Positions 50,524 to 59,034 of a stretch of DNA of 64,000 nt are shown one piece after another. Made by a program: the position numbers and the translations under genes. The stretch is from contig NZ_PQVH01000001.1 in assembly GCF_004661485.1 (NCBI RefSeq), positions 62,001-126,000 on the forward strand, read 5' to 3'. Every line of letters begins with the position of its first letter. The stretch's first letter is position 1. The DNA comes from Methylotenera oryzisoli. GTDB taxonomy: Bacteria > Pseudomonadota > Gammaproteobacteria > Burkholderiales > Methylophilaceae. Below the pieces are notes generated by a model, which made no database searches, was not told the DNA's origin, and saw only the letters and a program-made list of their open reading frames with translations.

Positions 50524-51422
50524 GTGATTTTACAAGCGATTTCTGGCCGTATTTTATTTCGGCAATCGTGATTGGCGGTATCGTTTTCTGTTTAACGGTA
50601 CTATTTATGACAAGCAAGTCACATGATCCAGCGCACACAGGCGAGTCAACTGGCCACGTGTACGATGAAGACATCATTGAAATGAACAATCCTATGCCAA
50701 GATGGTGGATGTGGATGTTCATTATTACTTGTGTGTTTGGTGCAACTTACCTATTCCTGTTCCCAGGCTTAGGTACTTACCAAGGTAAACTAGGCTGGAC
50801 TGCGCTTAAACAGTATGAACAGGAAGTTAAAGAAACCAATGACCGTATTGCGCCAATCTACGCAAAATTCACATCCATGAAGGGTGAAGAAGTTGCGCAA
50901 GATCCAAAAGCAATGGCAATCGGCGAGCGTTTATTCATGAACAATTGCTCACAATGCCACGGCTCTGACGCACACGGTAGCAGAGGCTTCCCTAACCTGA
51001 CCGATAATGATTGGTTACATGGCGGTTCACACGAAACCATCAAACTAACCATTACTAACGGCAGACATGGCATGATGCCTCCTATGGCGGCGGCAATCGG
51101 TAGTGCTGATGATGTTAAAAACGTAGCCAACTATGTATTGAGTTTGTCTAACAGTGAGCACGACGCTGAGCGCGCAGCATTAGGTAAAGAAAAATTTGCC
51201 GCATGTGCAGCTTGTCATGGCCCTGATGGTAAAGGTAACCAAGCGATTGGTTCAGCGAACTTAACTGACAACATCTGGTTGCACGGTGCTGGTGAGGCAG
51301 CGATTATCCAACGCATTAACAATGGCATAGATAATAAAATGCCAGCACAAGGATCACGCCTGACACCTGAACAAATTCACGTATTGGCTGCTTATGTTTG
51401 GCGTTTCTCTAACGCAAAATAA
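50520..51422 (+). CDS. ccoP: cbb3-type oxidase dihaem subunit III
   Basis: CcoP is the dihaem entry point for electrons. The 300-aa product has two N-terminal membrane segments (residues 10-30 and 60-80) joined by the cytosolic loop NPMPRWWMWMF. Two cytochrome c domains follow, with NCSQCHGSDAHG near residue 142 and ACAACHGPDGKGN near residue 230, and Met ligands in MMPPM and KMPAQGS. Two-span CcoP forms are common in betaproteobacteria. It ends the operon and is followed by a strong terminator. Confidence 0.96.
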   Translation: MSDFTSDFWPYFISAIVIGGIVFCLTVLFMTSKSHDPAHTGESTGHVYDEDIIEMNNPMPRWWMWMFIITCVFGATYLFLFPGLGTYQGKLGWTALKQYEQEVKETNDRIAPIYAKFTSMKGEEVAQDPKAMAIGERLFMNNCSQCHGSDAHGSRGFPNLTDNDWLHGGSHETIKLTITNGRHGMMPPMAAAIGSADDVKNVANYVLSLSNSEHDAERAALGKEKFAACAACHGPDGKGNQAIGSANLTDNIWLHGAGEAAIIQRINNGIDNKMPAQGSRLTPEQIHVLAAYVWRFSNAK

Positions 51423-51475
51423 TTAGTCAGAAGCTAAAAACTAGCTAAGATTAATTTAATACAAACAACATCTTA

Positions 51476-51516
51476 ACGCCCACTATTTGGCTTATGCTAA
51501 AATGGTGGGCGTTTTT
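51476..51516 (+). terminator. Rho-independent terminator of ccoNOQP
   Basis: ACGCCCACTATTT (51476-51488) pairs with AAATGGTGGGCGT (51500-51512) with one G-U pair and an 11-nt loop, followed by a T-run (51512-51516). A strong canonical terminator 53 bp past ccoP. Confidence 0.85.
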
Positions 51517-51556
51517 GTATTTATTCACCGAATTTCTAAATTAAGTCTGAATTAAA

Positions 51557-52993
51557 GTGTCAACTAAGCCACGTACACCAAAGAAAACGATTCCTATCAT
51601 TAACGACCCGGCACAGCCAGTCACTAGATCATTGTACGAGCCACACCAGAAGATTTACCCGCGTAACATCTCAGGCTTCTATAAAAACTGGCGCTGGACA
51701 ATGATCTGGATTACACAGATTGTATTCTATGGTGTGCCATGGCTAGAGTGGGGGCAACGCCAAGCCGTGCTATTGGATATTAGTACGCACCGTTTTTATA
51801 TTTTCGGTTTAGTGCTGTATCCGCAAGACCTTATTTATTTAGTAGTCATTTTAATTATTGCCGCCCTAGCCCTGTTCTTATTTACAGCTGTTGCCGGCAG
51901 GCTTTGGTGCGGTTTCGCATGCCCACAATCTGTCTACACTAAAATATTTTTATGGATAGAGCGGCAAGTGGAAGGTGACCGTGCCTCGCGTCTACGTCTA
52001 GATGCAAGTAAACTCAACACTAACAAACTATCCAAAAAAACGATCAAGCATGCCCTTTGGATCAGTTTTTCAGCATGGACAGGTTTTACTTTCCTCGGTT
52101 ACTTTACCCCTATCCGCGACCTCATACATAACATTTCTCAATGGAGCTTAAGCCCATGGGAAACATTCTGGATTTGTTTTTATGCATTTGCCACTTATGG
52201 TAACGCTGGTTTTTTACGCGAACAAATCTGTAAGCACATGTGTCCATACGCACGCTTCCAAAGCGCGATGTTTGATAATGACACACTCATTGTGACTTAT
52301 GATCAAGAGCGTGGTGAACCGCGTAGCGGCCGCTCGCGTAAGGTAGATGCAAAACAAACTGGCTTGGGTGACTGTATTGACTGCAGCTTCTGTGTGCAGG
52401 TATGCCCAACCGGTATTGATATCCGCAATGGCTTACAGCAAGAGTGTATTAGCTGTGGCTTATGTGTAGATGCTTGTAATAGCATTATGGACAAAATGGA
52501 GTACCCACGTGGCTTAATTCGTTTCTCCACACAGAACGCACTCACTAATCACTGGTCACAGGAACAGGTACTGAAGAAAATCTTACGGCCTCGCGTACTC
52601 ATTTATAGTGCCCTATTGCTGCTGATGAGTGCCGGGCTTGTTTACTCGCTGGTCACACGCATTCCATTTAAGGTAGATGTCATTCGCGACCGCGGTGTGA
52701 TGTCACGCATTGCACCCGGCGGTAAAGTTGAGAACGTTTACCAACTGCAAATCACCAATGCTTCAGAGCATGTTGAAACTTATCATATTTCAGTATCTGG
52801 CATTGAGGACTTATCTCTGGCTTCTGATTCAGAATTTACTGTGAACGCCGCAGAGTCAAGAATGGTAGCAGTGAGTTTACAGATCGCAGATGGCTCGATT
52901 AAAAGTGGCTCACACCCAGTAGTATTTGAAATTGTTGCAGGCGATTCAAAAGAACGTTTATTTGAAAAGTCTATTTTTTACATGTCTCGTTAA
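51557..52993 (+). CDS. ccoG: Cytochrome c oxidase accessory protein CcoG (FixG/RdxA)
   Basis: CcoG is a membrane iron-sulfur protein that reduces copper for cbb3 assembly. The 478-aa product from GTG 51557 has membrane spans in the first half (with LWCGFACPQSVYTKIFLW), two ferredoxin-type [4Fe-4S] motifs (CIDCSFCVQVCP and CISCGLCVDACN, near residues 274-315) and a C-terminal immunoglobulin-like FixG domain. It has its own leader after the ccoP terminator and begins a unit with the FixH-like and TauE/SafE-like genes. Confidence 0.95.
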   Translation: MSTKPRTPKKTIPIINDPAQPVTRSLYEPHQKIYPRNISGFYKNWRWTMIWITQIVFYGVPWLEWGQRQAVLLDISTHRFYIFGLVLYPQDLIYLVVILIIAALALFLFTAVAGRLWCGFACPQSVYTKIFLWIERQVEGDRASRLRLDASKLNTNKLSKKTIKHALWISFSAWTGFTFLGYFTPIRDLIHNISQWSLSPWETFWICFYAFATYGNAGFLREQICKHMCPYARFQSAMFDNDTLIVTYDQERGEPRSGRSRKVDAKQTGLGDCIDCSFCVQVCPTGIDIRNGLQQECISCGLCVDACNSIMDKMEYPRGLIRFSTQNALTNHWSQEQVLKKILRPRVLIYSALLLLMSAGLVYSLVTRIPFKVDVIRDRGVMSRIAPGGKVENVYQLQITNASEHVETYHISVSGIEDLSLASDSEFTVNAAESRMVAVSLQIADGSIKSGSHPVVFEIVAGDSKERLFEKSIFYMSR

Positions 52994-53005
52994 AGAGGTA
53001 ATCTT

Positions 53006-53272
53006 ATGTCAACAAAACAAACGCAAAATGAAAAAGCAAAGTGGTGGAAATCTGGCTATGCGTGGCTAGTGTTCTGTGGCCCAGCCATTGTGGTGGTGGC
53101 TAGCTTAACTACCGTATATATTGCCGTGAATGGACAAGACCCAGTGTTAGCGCATGATGAAACTGCACAACAACGCCATAGCAAGCAGCTCACGACTGAC
53201 GAAAAAAATGCGTTGGAACCTGCTGTTCTTGCGCGCAACCACGCGGCTACCGGTGTAAATCTGGATAAATAG
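53006..53272 (+). CDS. FixH-like (CcoH) small membrane protein
   Basis: 88 aa with one membrane span (YAWLVFCGPAIVVVASLTTVYIAV) followed by a soluble segment of about 45 residues. The W-x-x-x-GP-x-x-V-V pattern and location directly after ccoG match the FixH/CcoH family, which stabilises cbb3 oxidase. It is much shorter than FixH of rhizobia, lacking most of the periplasmic domain, though short versions are common in betaproteobacteria. It begins 12 bp after ccoG with GAGG in place for ribosome binding. Confidence 0.75.
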   Translation: MSTKQTQNEKAKWWKSGYAWLVFCGPAIVVVASLTTVYIAVNGQDPVLAHDETAQQRHSKQLTTDEKNALEPAVLARNHAATGVNLDK

Positions 53273-53279
53273 CAGCGCA

Positions 53280-53942
53280 ATGCAAACCGCGCTTATTTAC
53301 AGCTCACTACTGATGGGTATCGCAGGCGGCCCGCATTGTGTTGCCATGTGTGGTGCTGCGTGCACCGCGCTCACACAGTCACCGCAAACGCCTTACGCAA
53401 TTTACCATTATCATATTGGCCGTTTATGTGGGTATGCCATGCTGGGGGCAATCGCCACATTTGCGATTCAAAGTATTGCCTGGCTATCTAGCTATAGCAG
53501 CGTATTGCACCCATTATGGACATTCTTCCATGTATTGATATTCTTCTGGGGAGTATTGCTCATCATCTACGCACGCCAGCCGATCTGGGTAGACCGTGCC
53601 GGACGCAATATATGGGGGCATGTAAAAAAGCTTAGTACCAAGCAAGGCGGCCACTTTTATATTGGCATGCTGTGGGCGCTCATGCCGTGCGGCTTGTTAT
53701 ATTCAGCACTGGTGATTGCGTCATTTAACGGTAACCCATTAGACGGTGCATTAAGCATGTCAGCGTTTGCACTGGGCTCCAGCGCATCCCTATTCTTGGC
53801 GCCATGGCTATGGCTAAAACTGAAGACCAACACGATTGAGCCTTATGGCATGCGTTTAGCTGGTGTGTTACTTAGTGCGGCAAGCGCTTGGGCAATTTGG
53901 ATGGAGCTTACCCATAACACCAAAGTATGGTGCGCTACATAA
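53280..53942 (+). CDS. TauE/SafE-like membrane protein of the cbb3 cluster (CcoS-neighbour type, DsbD-like)
   Basis: A 220-aa, roughly six-span protein with the family motif GIAGGPHCVAMCGA at residues 13-26 and a second half-repeat containing GMLWALMPCGLLYSALVIA near residue 132. The paired Cys-containing helices resemble the sulfite-exporter-TauE/SafE-2 and DsbD transmembrane folds. Such genes commonly follow ccoGH and are thought to act in copper or thiol handling for oxidase assembly. The exact substrate is unknown. It lies 7 bp after the FixH-like gene and ends the island. Confidence 0.78.
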   Translation: MQTALIYSSLLMGIAGGPHCVAMCGAACTALTQSPQTPYAIYHYHIGRLCGYAMLGAIATFAIQSIAWLSSYSSVLHPLWTFFHVLIFFWGVLLIIYARQPIWVDRAGRNIWGHVKKLSTKQGGHFYIGMLWALMPCGLLYSALVIASFNGNPLDGALSMSAFALGSSASLFLAPWLWLKLKTNTIEPYGMRLAGVLLSAASAWAIWMELTHNTKVWCAT

Positions 53943-53976
53943 TCTGGCTATAGCTACTCTACTGGTAAAAATAACG

Positions 53977-55176
53977 CTAAATAGCCAATAACTTTAAACC
54001 ATCAGTAGCAGTATTCCATAACAAAAACATTTGTTTATCTTTTTGCAACAGCACCGGGTAATCAGCCACCCCGCTGCTCTCACTCAGCACATGTGGCAAA
54101 TTCCAGCTTTTTCCAGCATCATCAGACTTCATCATCCAGATTTGATGCTTTCCTAGGTCTTTTTCACGCCAAACCAACCAAACATTGTCTGCAATTGCGG
54201 CAACAGCCGGGTGACCAGCCTGTTTTTTCATATTGCCAAACTTTTTGGCCGGTGATGACACCCATGCCTCGCCATCCATACGTGCATAATATAGCGTTGC
54301 CTTTCCACCCGCATCGTCATTACCGCCATCAAACCATGCCATGTGGTAGCCCCACCAGTCGTCGCCTTCACCACCACTAGCCAGCGCCGCGCCGTGATGC
54401 GGGCAGCCGTCTACCTTCCAACGGCCAAAGGTTGCGCGCTTAGGCTGGGGCATGCTTTGATTGGCTGGAATCTCCGCCATCATATGGTCACGCTCGCTCC
54501 CTTCAAACACATGGCGCCACATCGCAGCCACAGCACCATCGGGTTTATTAGTTAGCGCGATACGACAACACTCACAGCTGCTGTCGGCAAGCTTTCGCTC
54601 CAATGAAAAACTTACACCTTTATTCTCTGAAACAGCATAGTAAATCGCAGCGCCTTCATAAGGTTTATTGGCGGCTTTCGCTGCTAATAAATCTCGCTTA
54701 TCCACCCAAGTAACGGTGATTTTTCCATGTCTGTTCACATTAAGTGAATCAAAGCGATGGGTGATTTCTGACTTATCTTGATGCACCAACATAGGCTTTT
54801 CAAACGTTTTTCCTTGGTCTATAGATCGAGCAAACCATATGTATCCAGTAAACGGTGCTTTAAGCCCTTCGGTCCAGGTGACATATAAATTACCTTCGGG
54901 GCCAATAGCTATCTTTGGTCGCGCCTCGCCATCGGCACCTATCTTTTGAGGCTGAGCGTTTACCTTAAGTGGCTTAGTAAAGCCTTTACCACCATCTTTA
55001 CTTGTATCTACCACGACAAAACCGTCTTGCACACCGACCCGCCATAGATAACCGCTAGCATCAAAGGCAACACTTACCGCCAAACTGCTCTTTTGCGGAT
55101 GAGTGTGGTCCTCATGTGCTTGTAGCTGTGAACTCAAACAAAGCAAAAAAGCAAAAAATATAGTGGTAATTTTCAT
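53977..55176 (-). CDS. Secreted BNR/sialidase-fold protein with Cys-x-Cys-Cys motif
   Basis: A 399-aa protein with a signal peptide (cleavage near LQA/HED). The mature N-terminus is His-rich (HEDHTHP). At least three Asp-box-like repeats (SKDGGKGF, SIDQGKTF, SDDAGKSW) indicate a beta-propeller of the sialidase/BNR superfamily. CECC at residues 201-204 and DGCPHHGAAL near residue 258 provide four cysteines and two adjacent histidines, suggesting a metal site or disulfides rather than sugar cleavage. I see no complete sialidase Arg triad or FRIP motif. The ATG lies 2 bp after the TonB receptor stop, so the two are coupled. A role in metal or cofactor acquisition is my inference. Confidence 0.75.
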   Translation of the reverse strand: MKITTIFFAFLLCLSSQLQAHEDHTHPQKSSLAVSVAFDASGYLWRVGVQDGFVVVDTSKDGGKGFTKPLKVNAQPQKIGADGEARPKIAIGPEGNLYVTWTEGLKAPFTGYIWFARSIDQGKTFEKPMLVHQDKSEITHRFDSLNVNRHGKITVTWVDKRDLLAAKAANKPYEGAAIYYAVSENKGVSFSLERKLADSSCECCRIALTNKPDGAVAAMWRHVFEGSERDHMMAEIPANQSMPQPKRATFGRWKVDGCPHHGAALASGGEGDDWWGYHMAWFDGGNDDAGGKATLYYARMDGEAWVSSPAKKFGNMKKQAGHPAVAAIADNVWLVWREKDLGKHQIWMMKSDDAGKSWNLPHVLSESSGVADYPVLLQKDKQMFLLWNTATDGLKLLAI

Positions 55177-55178
55177 GA

Positions 55179-57494
55179 TCAGTAATCAAATTTCAGTTGA
55201 ACGTAACCTGTCCGCTGTGGATAGGGATGAAACACATAAGCTTTGTAATTATTGAGGTTATCTACGCCCACGCTTGCTGTGAATCGATTTGCAAACTTGT
55301 AGTTAGTTTTAAAATCTACGACAAAGAACTTACTTGCAGCACCAAATGTACTGTCATTCACATCACTATTATCAAGTGCATTGTATTGGCGGCCGCTATA
55401 GCGTGCTGCAACACTATACGTGAGATTGTTTCCGCTGTGGTAAGTAGCAACGGCTTTCAACATGTTGCGTGGAATACGCGGAGGTTTATTACCAATGGTA
55501 TTAGGTGCGGCCTTGTTACTTAACACCTCTGCCTCTGTAAAAGTGGCACTCCCTTGAAAATCCAAACCATGTATCAATACATCTTGCCACTGCGTAGCTA
55601 ACTCTAGGCCACGCGTACGAATATGATCTACATTCTGCACAAAGCTACAGCCGCCAGACCTAGTACAAGTGCCTGTATCGTAAGGAATAGCGCTGTTAAT
55701 AGCGATGTTTTGGGAGATAAGTGCATCGTACTTATTCTCACTAAACAAGCTCGCTCTAATCAAACCACGGTCGTAACGTCGCTCAGCTGTTAGCTCCCCC
55801 GCAATTACTTCCTCGGGCTTTAAATTAGGATTAGACTCAACAAAATAGGCAGTAGCGCCATTTTGCAATGGCTGAAACATCTCGCTTACGGTTGGAAAGC
55901 GAAAGGCTTGCCCTAACGCCGCGCGAAAACCCCAAGCGGGCACTGGCTCAAAGCTAATAGAGACTTTGGGGGAAAATTTTGCTTTAGCTCTGTCTTTATA
56001 ATCTGCGGTTTTTAATACATTAGCAATAGTCGTTTTGTTCTGGCCATCTTCAGCTTGCCAAAGTTCAGCACGCCCTCCCAAAGTGAGGGCCCAATTTTGA
56101 TTAATCTGCCATTTATCTTGTGCGTAAAGTGCATGTGTGAGAGTTTTGCCACGTGCTGATGTATTTAAAGCTCCTTCGTTGCCAACTTTCCAATCCGCAG
56201 TATTATATGTATCACTGTTTAGCGTATATTGATCAACATGGTAGCCTAAATCAAGCGTATGTTCCTTTGGTCGTAAAGTAGCGCGCGCATCGAACACAGT
56301 CCAACCTGTTCCTGACAAATCAGTAATGCGGCCAGTTCTTGTGATGTAAGGGTTACCCTGAACCACCGTACCTGAAGCAAGTGCATTAGCAGCGCTATTT
56401 TTATCTTTTTGATAGTCATAATCAGATAATGTGAATTGCCAATCGAAAAAGCCTTTAGTATTAGATTTCATATCGAATGCCTGCATGATATGAAGCGATT
56501 CGGCTTCGGCTGGATTCATCCCTGAAACATCATATCTTCTTCCATTAAACGTAACCCTACCGTTATATACAGGATTGCCTGCAAGGTCTTTAATGTAACT
56601 CTCAACATCCGTTGTGCTCCTCATATCCCAAACACCCAAGGTATAGGCTAACTTAATCGCTGGACTAATGTCGTAGGTTGCTTTCAACTTGATATTAGTC
56701 TGTTTGGTATGATCTATACTATTCGCACCAAAAATCACTCTGTCCGCATTTGTCTCACTTTTATCCTGATAGGCGCCATTCACTACTGTGCCACCTGCTG
56801 GTGTGGTTGAAAGATTAGCCGTCGAAAAATTCATCGGTTGCCCTTCATTTTCAAGATAGTCAGCCCCCACCCAAAATGAAAAATCATTGACCTTATTACC
56901 AAAAGAAGCGGTCAAATGATTACCTTGATAATGCTCGTCAGTCCCATATAGTTTAAAACCTTGCGCAAAAGTCTGTGCACTTGCATGTGACTCTAGTTTG
57001 TCTGGCATGCGCGTCGCAATACTCATCACCCCACCAAATGAGTTACCTGCATAAAGCGCAGAGAAAGGCCCGTACATCATACTAATACTTTCGATTTCTT
57101 CTGGGCTCACCATTCCCCAACGTGGAGGAAATGCAAACGAGTTGCCTAGTAAGTTAGAAATTAATACGCCATCTGCATAAAGCAGGCTTTGTGCACTAGA
57201 TAAGGTACCAATCGTACGGGTTGCGATAATGCCGTTTCTGTCACCGATAAAACGTTCACGTACTTGAATACTAGGAAGGTATTTCAGGGTTTGTGCAGGT
57301 GTTGCTGCGTTAACATTCTCTTCGATTTGCCTTTTATCAAAAGTCTCGACAGTAGCTGGATGTTTACTGATACGACTATCAATCATGGGCGCGCGTACTT
57401 CAACCGCATCTAAATCAATCATCTCATTATGCTCGGCAAATAATGTGCCGCTAAAGCTCGCTGCGATGATGGTTGAAATTAGCTTAATCCGCAT
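55179..57494 (-). CDS. TonB-dependent outer-membrane receptor, substrate unknown
   Basis: About 771 aa from ATG 57494, selected for GGGGA 5 nt upstream; the longest frame starts at 57521. The signal peptide ends near LFA/EHN. A plug domain follows with VEVRAPMIDSRI (TonB-box-like), the YADGVLISNLLGNSF motif and MMYGPFSALYAGNSFGGV, then a 22-strand-type barrel ending in YVQLKFDY with C-terminal aromatic. One extracellular loop has two close cysteines (CTRSGGC). Neither a cobalamin riboswitch nor a Fur-like box was seen upstream. Neighbouring copper-enzyme genes make a metal ligand plausible, but nothing in the sequence proves it. Confidence 0.88.
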   Translation of the reverse strand: MRIKLISTIIAASFSGTLFAEHNEMIDLDAVEVRAPMIDSRISKHPATVETFDKRQIEENVNAATPAQTLKYLPSIQVRERFIGDRNGIIATRTIGTLSSAQSLLYADGVLISNLLGNSFAFPPRWGMVSPEEIESISMMYGPFSALYAGNSFGGVMSIATRMPDKLESHASAQTFAQGFKLYGTDEHYQGNHLTASFGNKVNDFSFWVGADYLENEGQPMNFSTANLSTTPAGGTVVNGAYQDKSETNADRVIFGANSIDHTKQTNIKLKATYDISPAIKLAYTLGVWDMRSTTDVESYIKDLAGNPVYNGRVTFNGRRYDVSGMNPAEAESLHIMQAFDMKSNTKGFFDWQFTLSDYDYQKDKNSAANALASGTVVQGNPYITRTGRITDLSGTGWTVFDARATLRPKEHTLDLGYHVDQYTLNSDTYNTADWKVGNEGALNTSARGKTLTHALYAQDKWQINQNWALTLGGRAELWQAEDGQNKTTIANVLKTADYKDRAKAKFSPKVSISFEPVPAWGFRAALGQAFRFPTVSEMFQPLQNGATAYFVESNPNLKPEEVIAGELTAERRYDRGLIRASLFSENKYDALISQNIAINSAIPYDTGTCTRSGGCSFVQNVDHIRTRGLELATQWQDVLIHGLDFQGSATFTEAEVLSNKAAPNTIGNKPPRIPRNMLKAVATYHSGNNLTYSVAARYSGRQYNALDNSDVNDSTFGAASKFFVVDFKTNYKFANRFTASVGVDNLNNYKAYVFHPYPQRTGYVQLKFDY

Positions 57495-57572
57495 TGCATT
57501 CCCCTGATTCTTAATATACAAATTCTACAGTTATTATTTTTAATGTTGATTGACGGCTTACCAGCAATTACC

Positions 57573-57586
57573 ATAGACATGTCTAT
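57573..57586. promoter_or_regulatory. 14-bp perfect palindrome upstream of the TonB-receptor operon
   Basis: ATAGACATGTCTAT is self-complementary and lies about 80 bp before the receptor ATG. It has the form of a dimeric-regulator site; the regulator is unknown. Confidence 0.4.
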
Positions 57587-57654
57587 AGCATCATCCTGAT
57601 ACAGTGATATATTGATGGATTAGCAGTATATTTTAGATATGCGCGCTGCGTAAT

Positions 57655-57669
57655 GTGACCAATTGTCGC
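57655..57669. promoter_or_regulatory. Candidate RegA-type box 1 (one mismatch)
   Basis: GTGACCAATTGTCGC matches GCGNC-N5-GNCGC except for T in place of C at the second base. It lies in the divergent region between the TonB-receptor operon and regB. Confidence 0.35.
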
Positions 57670-57690
57670 AGGGGCTATGCGCATAAATGC

Positions 57691-57705
57691 GCGACAATTT
57701 GACGC
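57691..57705. promoter_or_regulatory. Candidate RegA-type box 2 (full match)
   Basis: GCGACAATTTGACGC fits GCGNC-N5-GNCGC exactly. It is 22 bp downstream of box 1 and about 40 bp before the preferred regB start, consistent with autoregulation and possibly with control of the divergent receptor operon. Confidence 0.45.
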
Positions 57706-57743
57706 AATGCAATTTAGTCATGAGCACGTATAATAATCAGGTG

Positions 57744-59024
57744 ATGAATACGCATTTCCCCACTTTAGAAAACCCAACGCGCCGTAACTTGCAGCGCTTG
57801 TTTTTACTGCGCAGCGTCATGATTGCATTCATGCTGGCCGCCACACTGGCACTATATTACCTGCATATTCCACTGCCAAAAATTCCTATCGCGCTTGCTG
57901 TAGGCGGCATGCTGCTACTTAACCTGATGACGTTATTGCGCCTGCAGAAATTCAGCAATGTGACTGACCATGAATTGCTATTACAGTTACTGGGGGATTT
58001 ACTCGGGCTCACAGTCTTATTTTATTTTACTGGCGGCTATAGCAACCCTTTAGTGTGGATGTATTTACTGCCGTTGACGATTGCAGCTGCTGCCTTAAAA
58101 CGTGAGTACACTTGGCTACTGGCAGCTATTGCCGTTATTTGCTACTCCACACTGGTGTTTTATTACGTACCATTATCACACCTGCATATGCACTATCTGG
58201 CTGGGAAGTCGCTAGATATCCATTTGGTAGGGATGTGGCTCGGCTTTGTGGTGAGTGCAGGCATTATTGCTTTCTTTGTCACGCGCATCGGGCAAAGCTT
58301 ACGTGATTATGATCAAATACTAGCTGCGGTTAGAGAAAAATCGCTAGAAAGTGAGCGTGCACTCTCATTAGGAACGCTCGCTGCCAGTGCCGCACACGAA
58401 TTAGGAACACCACTCGCAACCATGGCTGTAATTAGCAAAGAACTGGCACGAGACTTATCAAGTCAGCCAGAGCAATTACAACAGTTAGCCATTATCCGCA
58501 CGCAAATTGATCGCTGTAAGGAAATACTTTCATCTATCACACGCAATGCTGGCGAAAGCCGAGCAGATGCGGGGCATGGATTACCACTAAGTCAGTTCTT
58601 ACAAGATGCGATTCAGCGCTGGCGTGATACGCGCCCAGCAACAGAGTTAGTGGTCAATTTTAGTGGTGGCACCAGCAACCCGTTAATTTTCACAGACAGA
58701 ACATTAAGCCAGGCCATACAGAATTTATTAGACAACGCTGCCGATGCATCGCCAGAGCGGGTGCTATTTGATGCGAACTGGAATGAAAATACCTTGCAGA
58801 TGTATATTAGAGACTTTGGTAACGGGCTTAGCGATGAAGTGAAAACACAGCTTGGCAAACCGTTTTTCAGCTCAAAAAATGGCAATGGCATGGGCTTAGG
58901 TGTGTACCTCACGCAACTGATTATTGCAAAACTTGGCGGGACGCTTACCCTCACCAATCATGACGAAGGCGGTGTGCTCACCGCCATCACATTGCCACTA
59001 CACCAATTGCGCATAGCTCATTAA
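57744..59024 (+). CDS. regB: Redox-responsive sensor histidine kinase RegB/PrrB-like
   Basis: This membrane kinase senses respiratory redox state and phosphorylates RegA. From ATG 57744 the product is about 426 aa with six membrane spans. GGYSNPL (residues 97-103) corresponds to the family's ubiquinone-binding GGxxNPF. The H-box AASAAHELGTPLATM carries phospho-His near residue 218, and IDRCKEIL places the redox-active cysteine (about residue 258) where RegB has it. N and G boxes (NLLDNAADASPE, GMGLGVYL) are intact. The longest frame starts at 57687 but would put the RegA-type box inside the gene; ATG 57720 is also possible. A TATAAT at 57729-57734 precedes the chosen ATG closely. Confidence 0.9.
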   Translation: MNTHFPTLENPTRRNLQRLFLLRSVMIAFMLAATLALYYLHIPLPKIPIALAVGGMLLLNLMTLLRLQKFSNVTDHELLLQLLGDLLGLTVLFYFTGGYSNPLVWMYLLPLTIAAAALKREYTWLLAAIAVICYSTLVFYYVPLSHLHMHYLAGKSLDIHLVGMWLGFVVSAGIIAFFVTRIGQSLRDYDQILAAVREKSLESERALSLGTLAASAAHELGTPLATMAVISKELARDLSSQPEQLQQLAIIRTQIDRCKEILSSITRNAGESRADAGHGLPLSQFLQDAIQRWRDTRPATELVVNFSGGTSNPLIFTDRTLSQAIQNLLDNAADASPERVLFDANWNENTLQMYIRDFGNGLSDEVKTQLGKPFFSSKNGNGMGLGVYLTQLIIAKLGGTLTLTNHDEGGVLTAITLPLHQLRIAH

Positions 59025-59034
59025 GGATATGCTC

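Noticed and set aside
53977-55176. Genuine exo-sialidase
   Set aside because: Asp-box repeats are present, but I could not identify the FRIP motif or a convincing Arg triad, and the context is respiratory and metal-related rather than glycan use.
57495-57743. Cobalamin riboswitch or Fur box upstream of the TonB receptor
   Set aside because: The leader is too short and has no B12-box-like or 19-bp Fur-like sequence; the palindrome at 57573-57586 does not fit either.
57687-57743. regB starting at ATG 57687
   Set aside because: This would place the RegA-type box within the coding region and add a polar 19-residue tail not typical of the family; ATG 57744 or 57720 is preferred.
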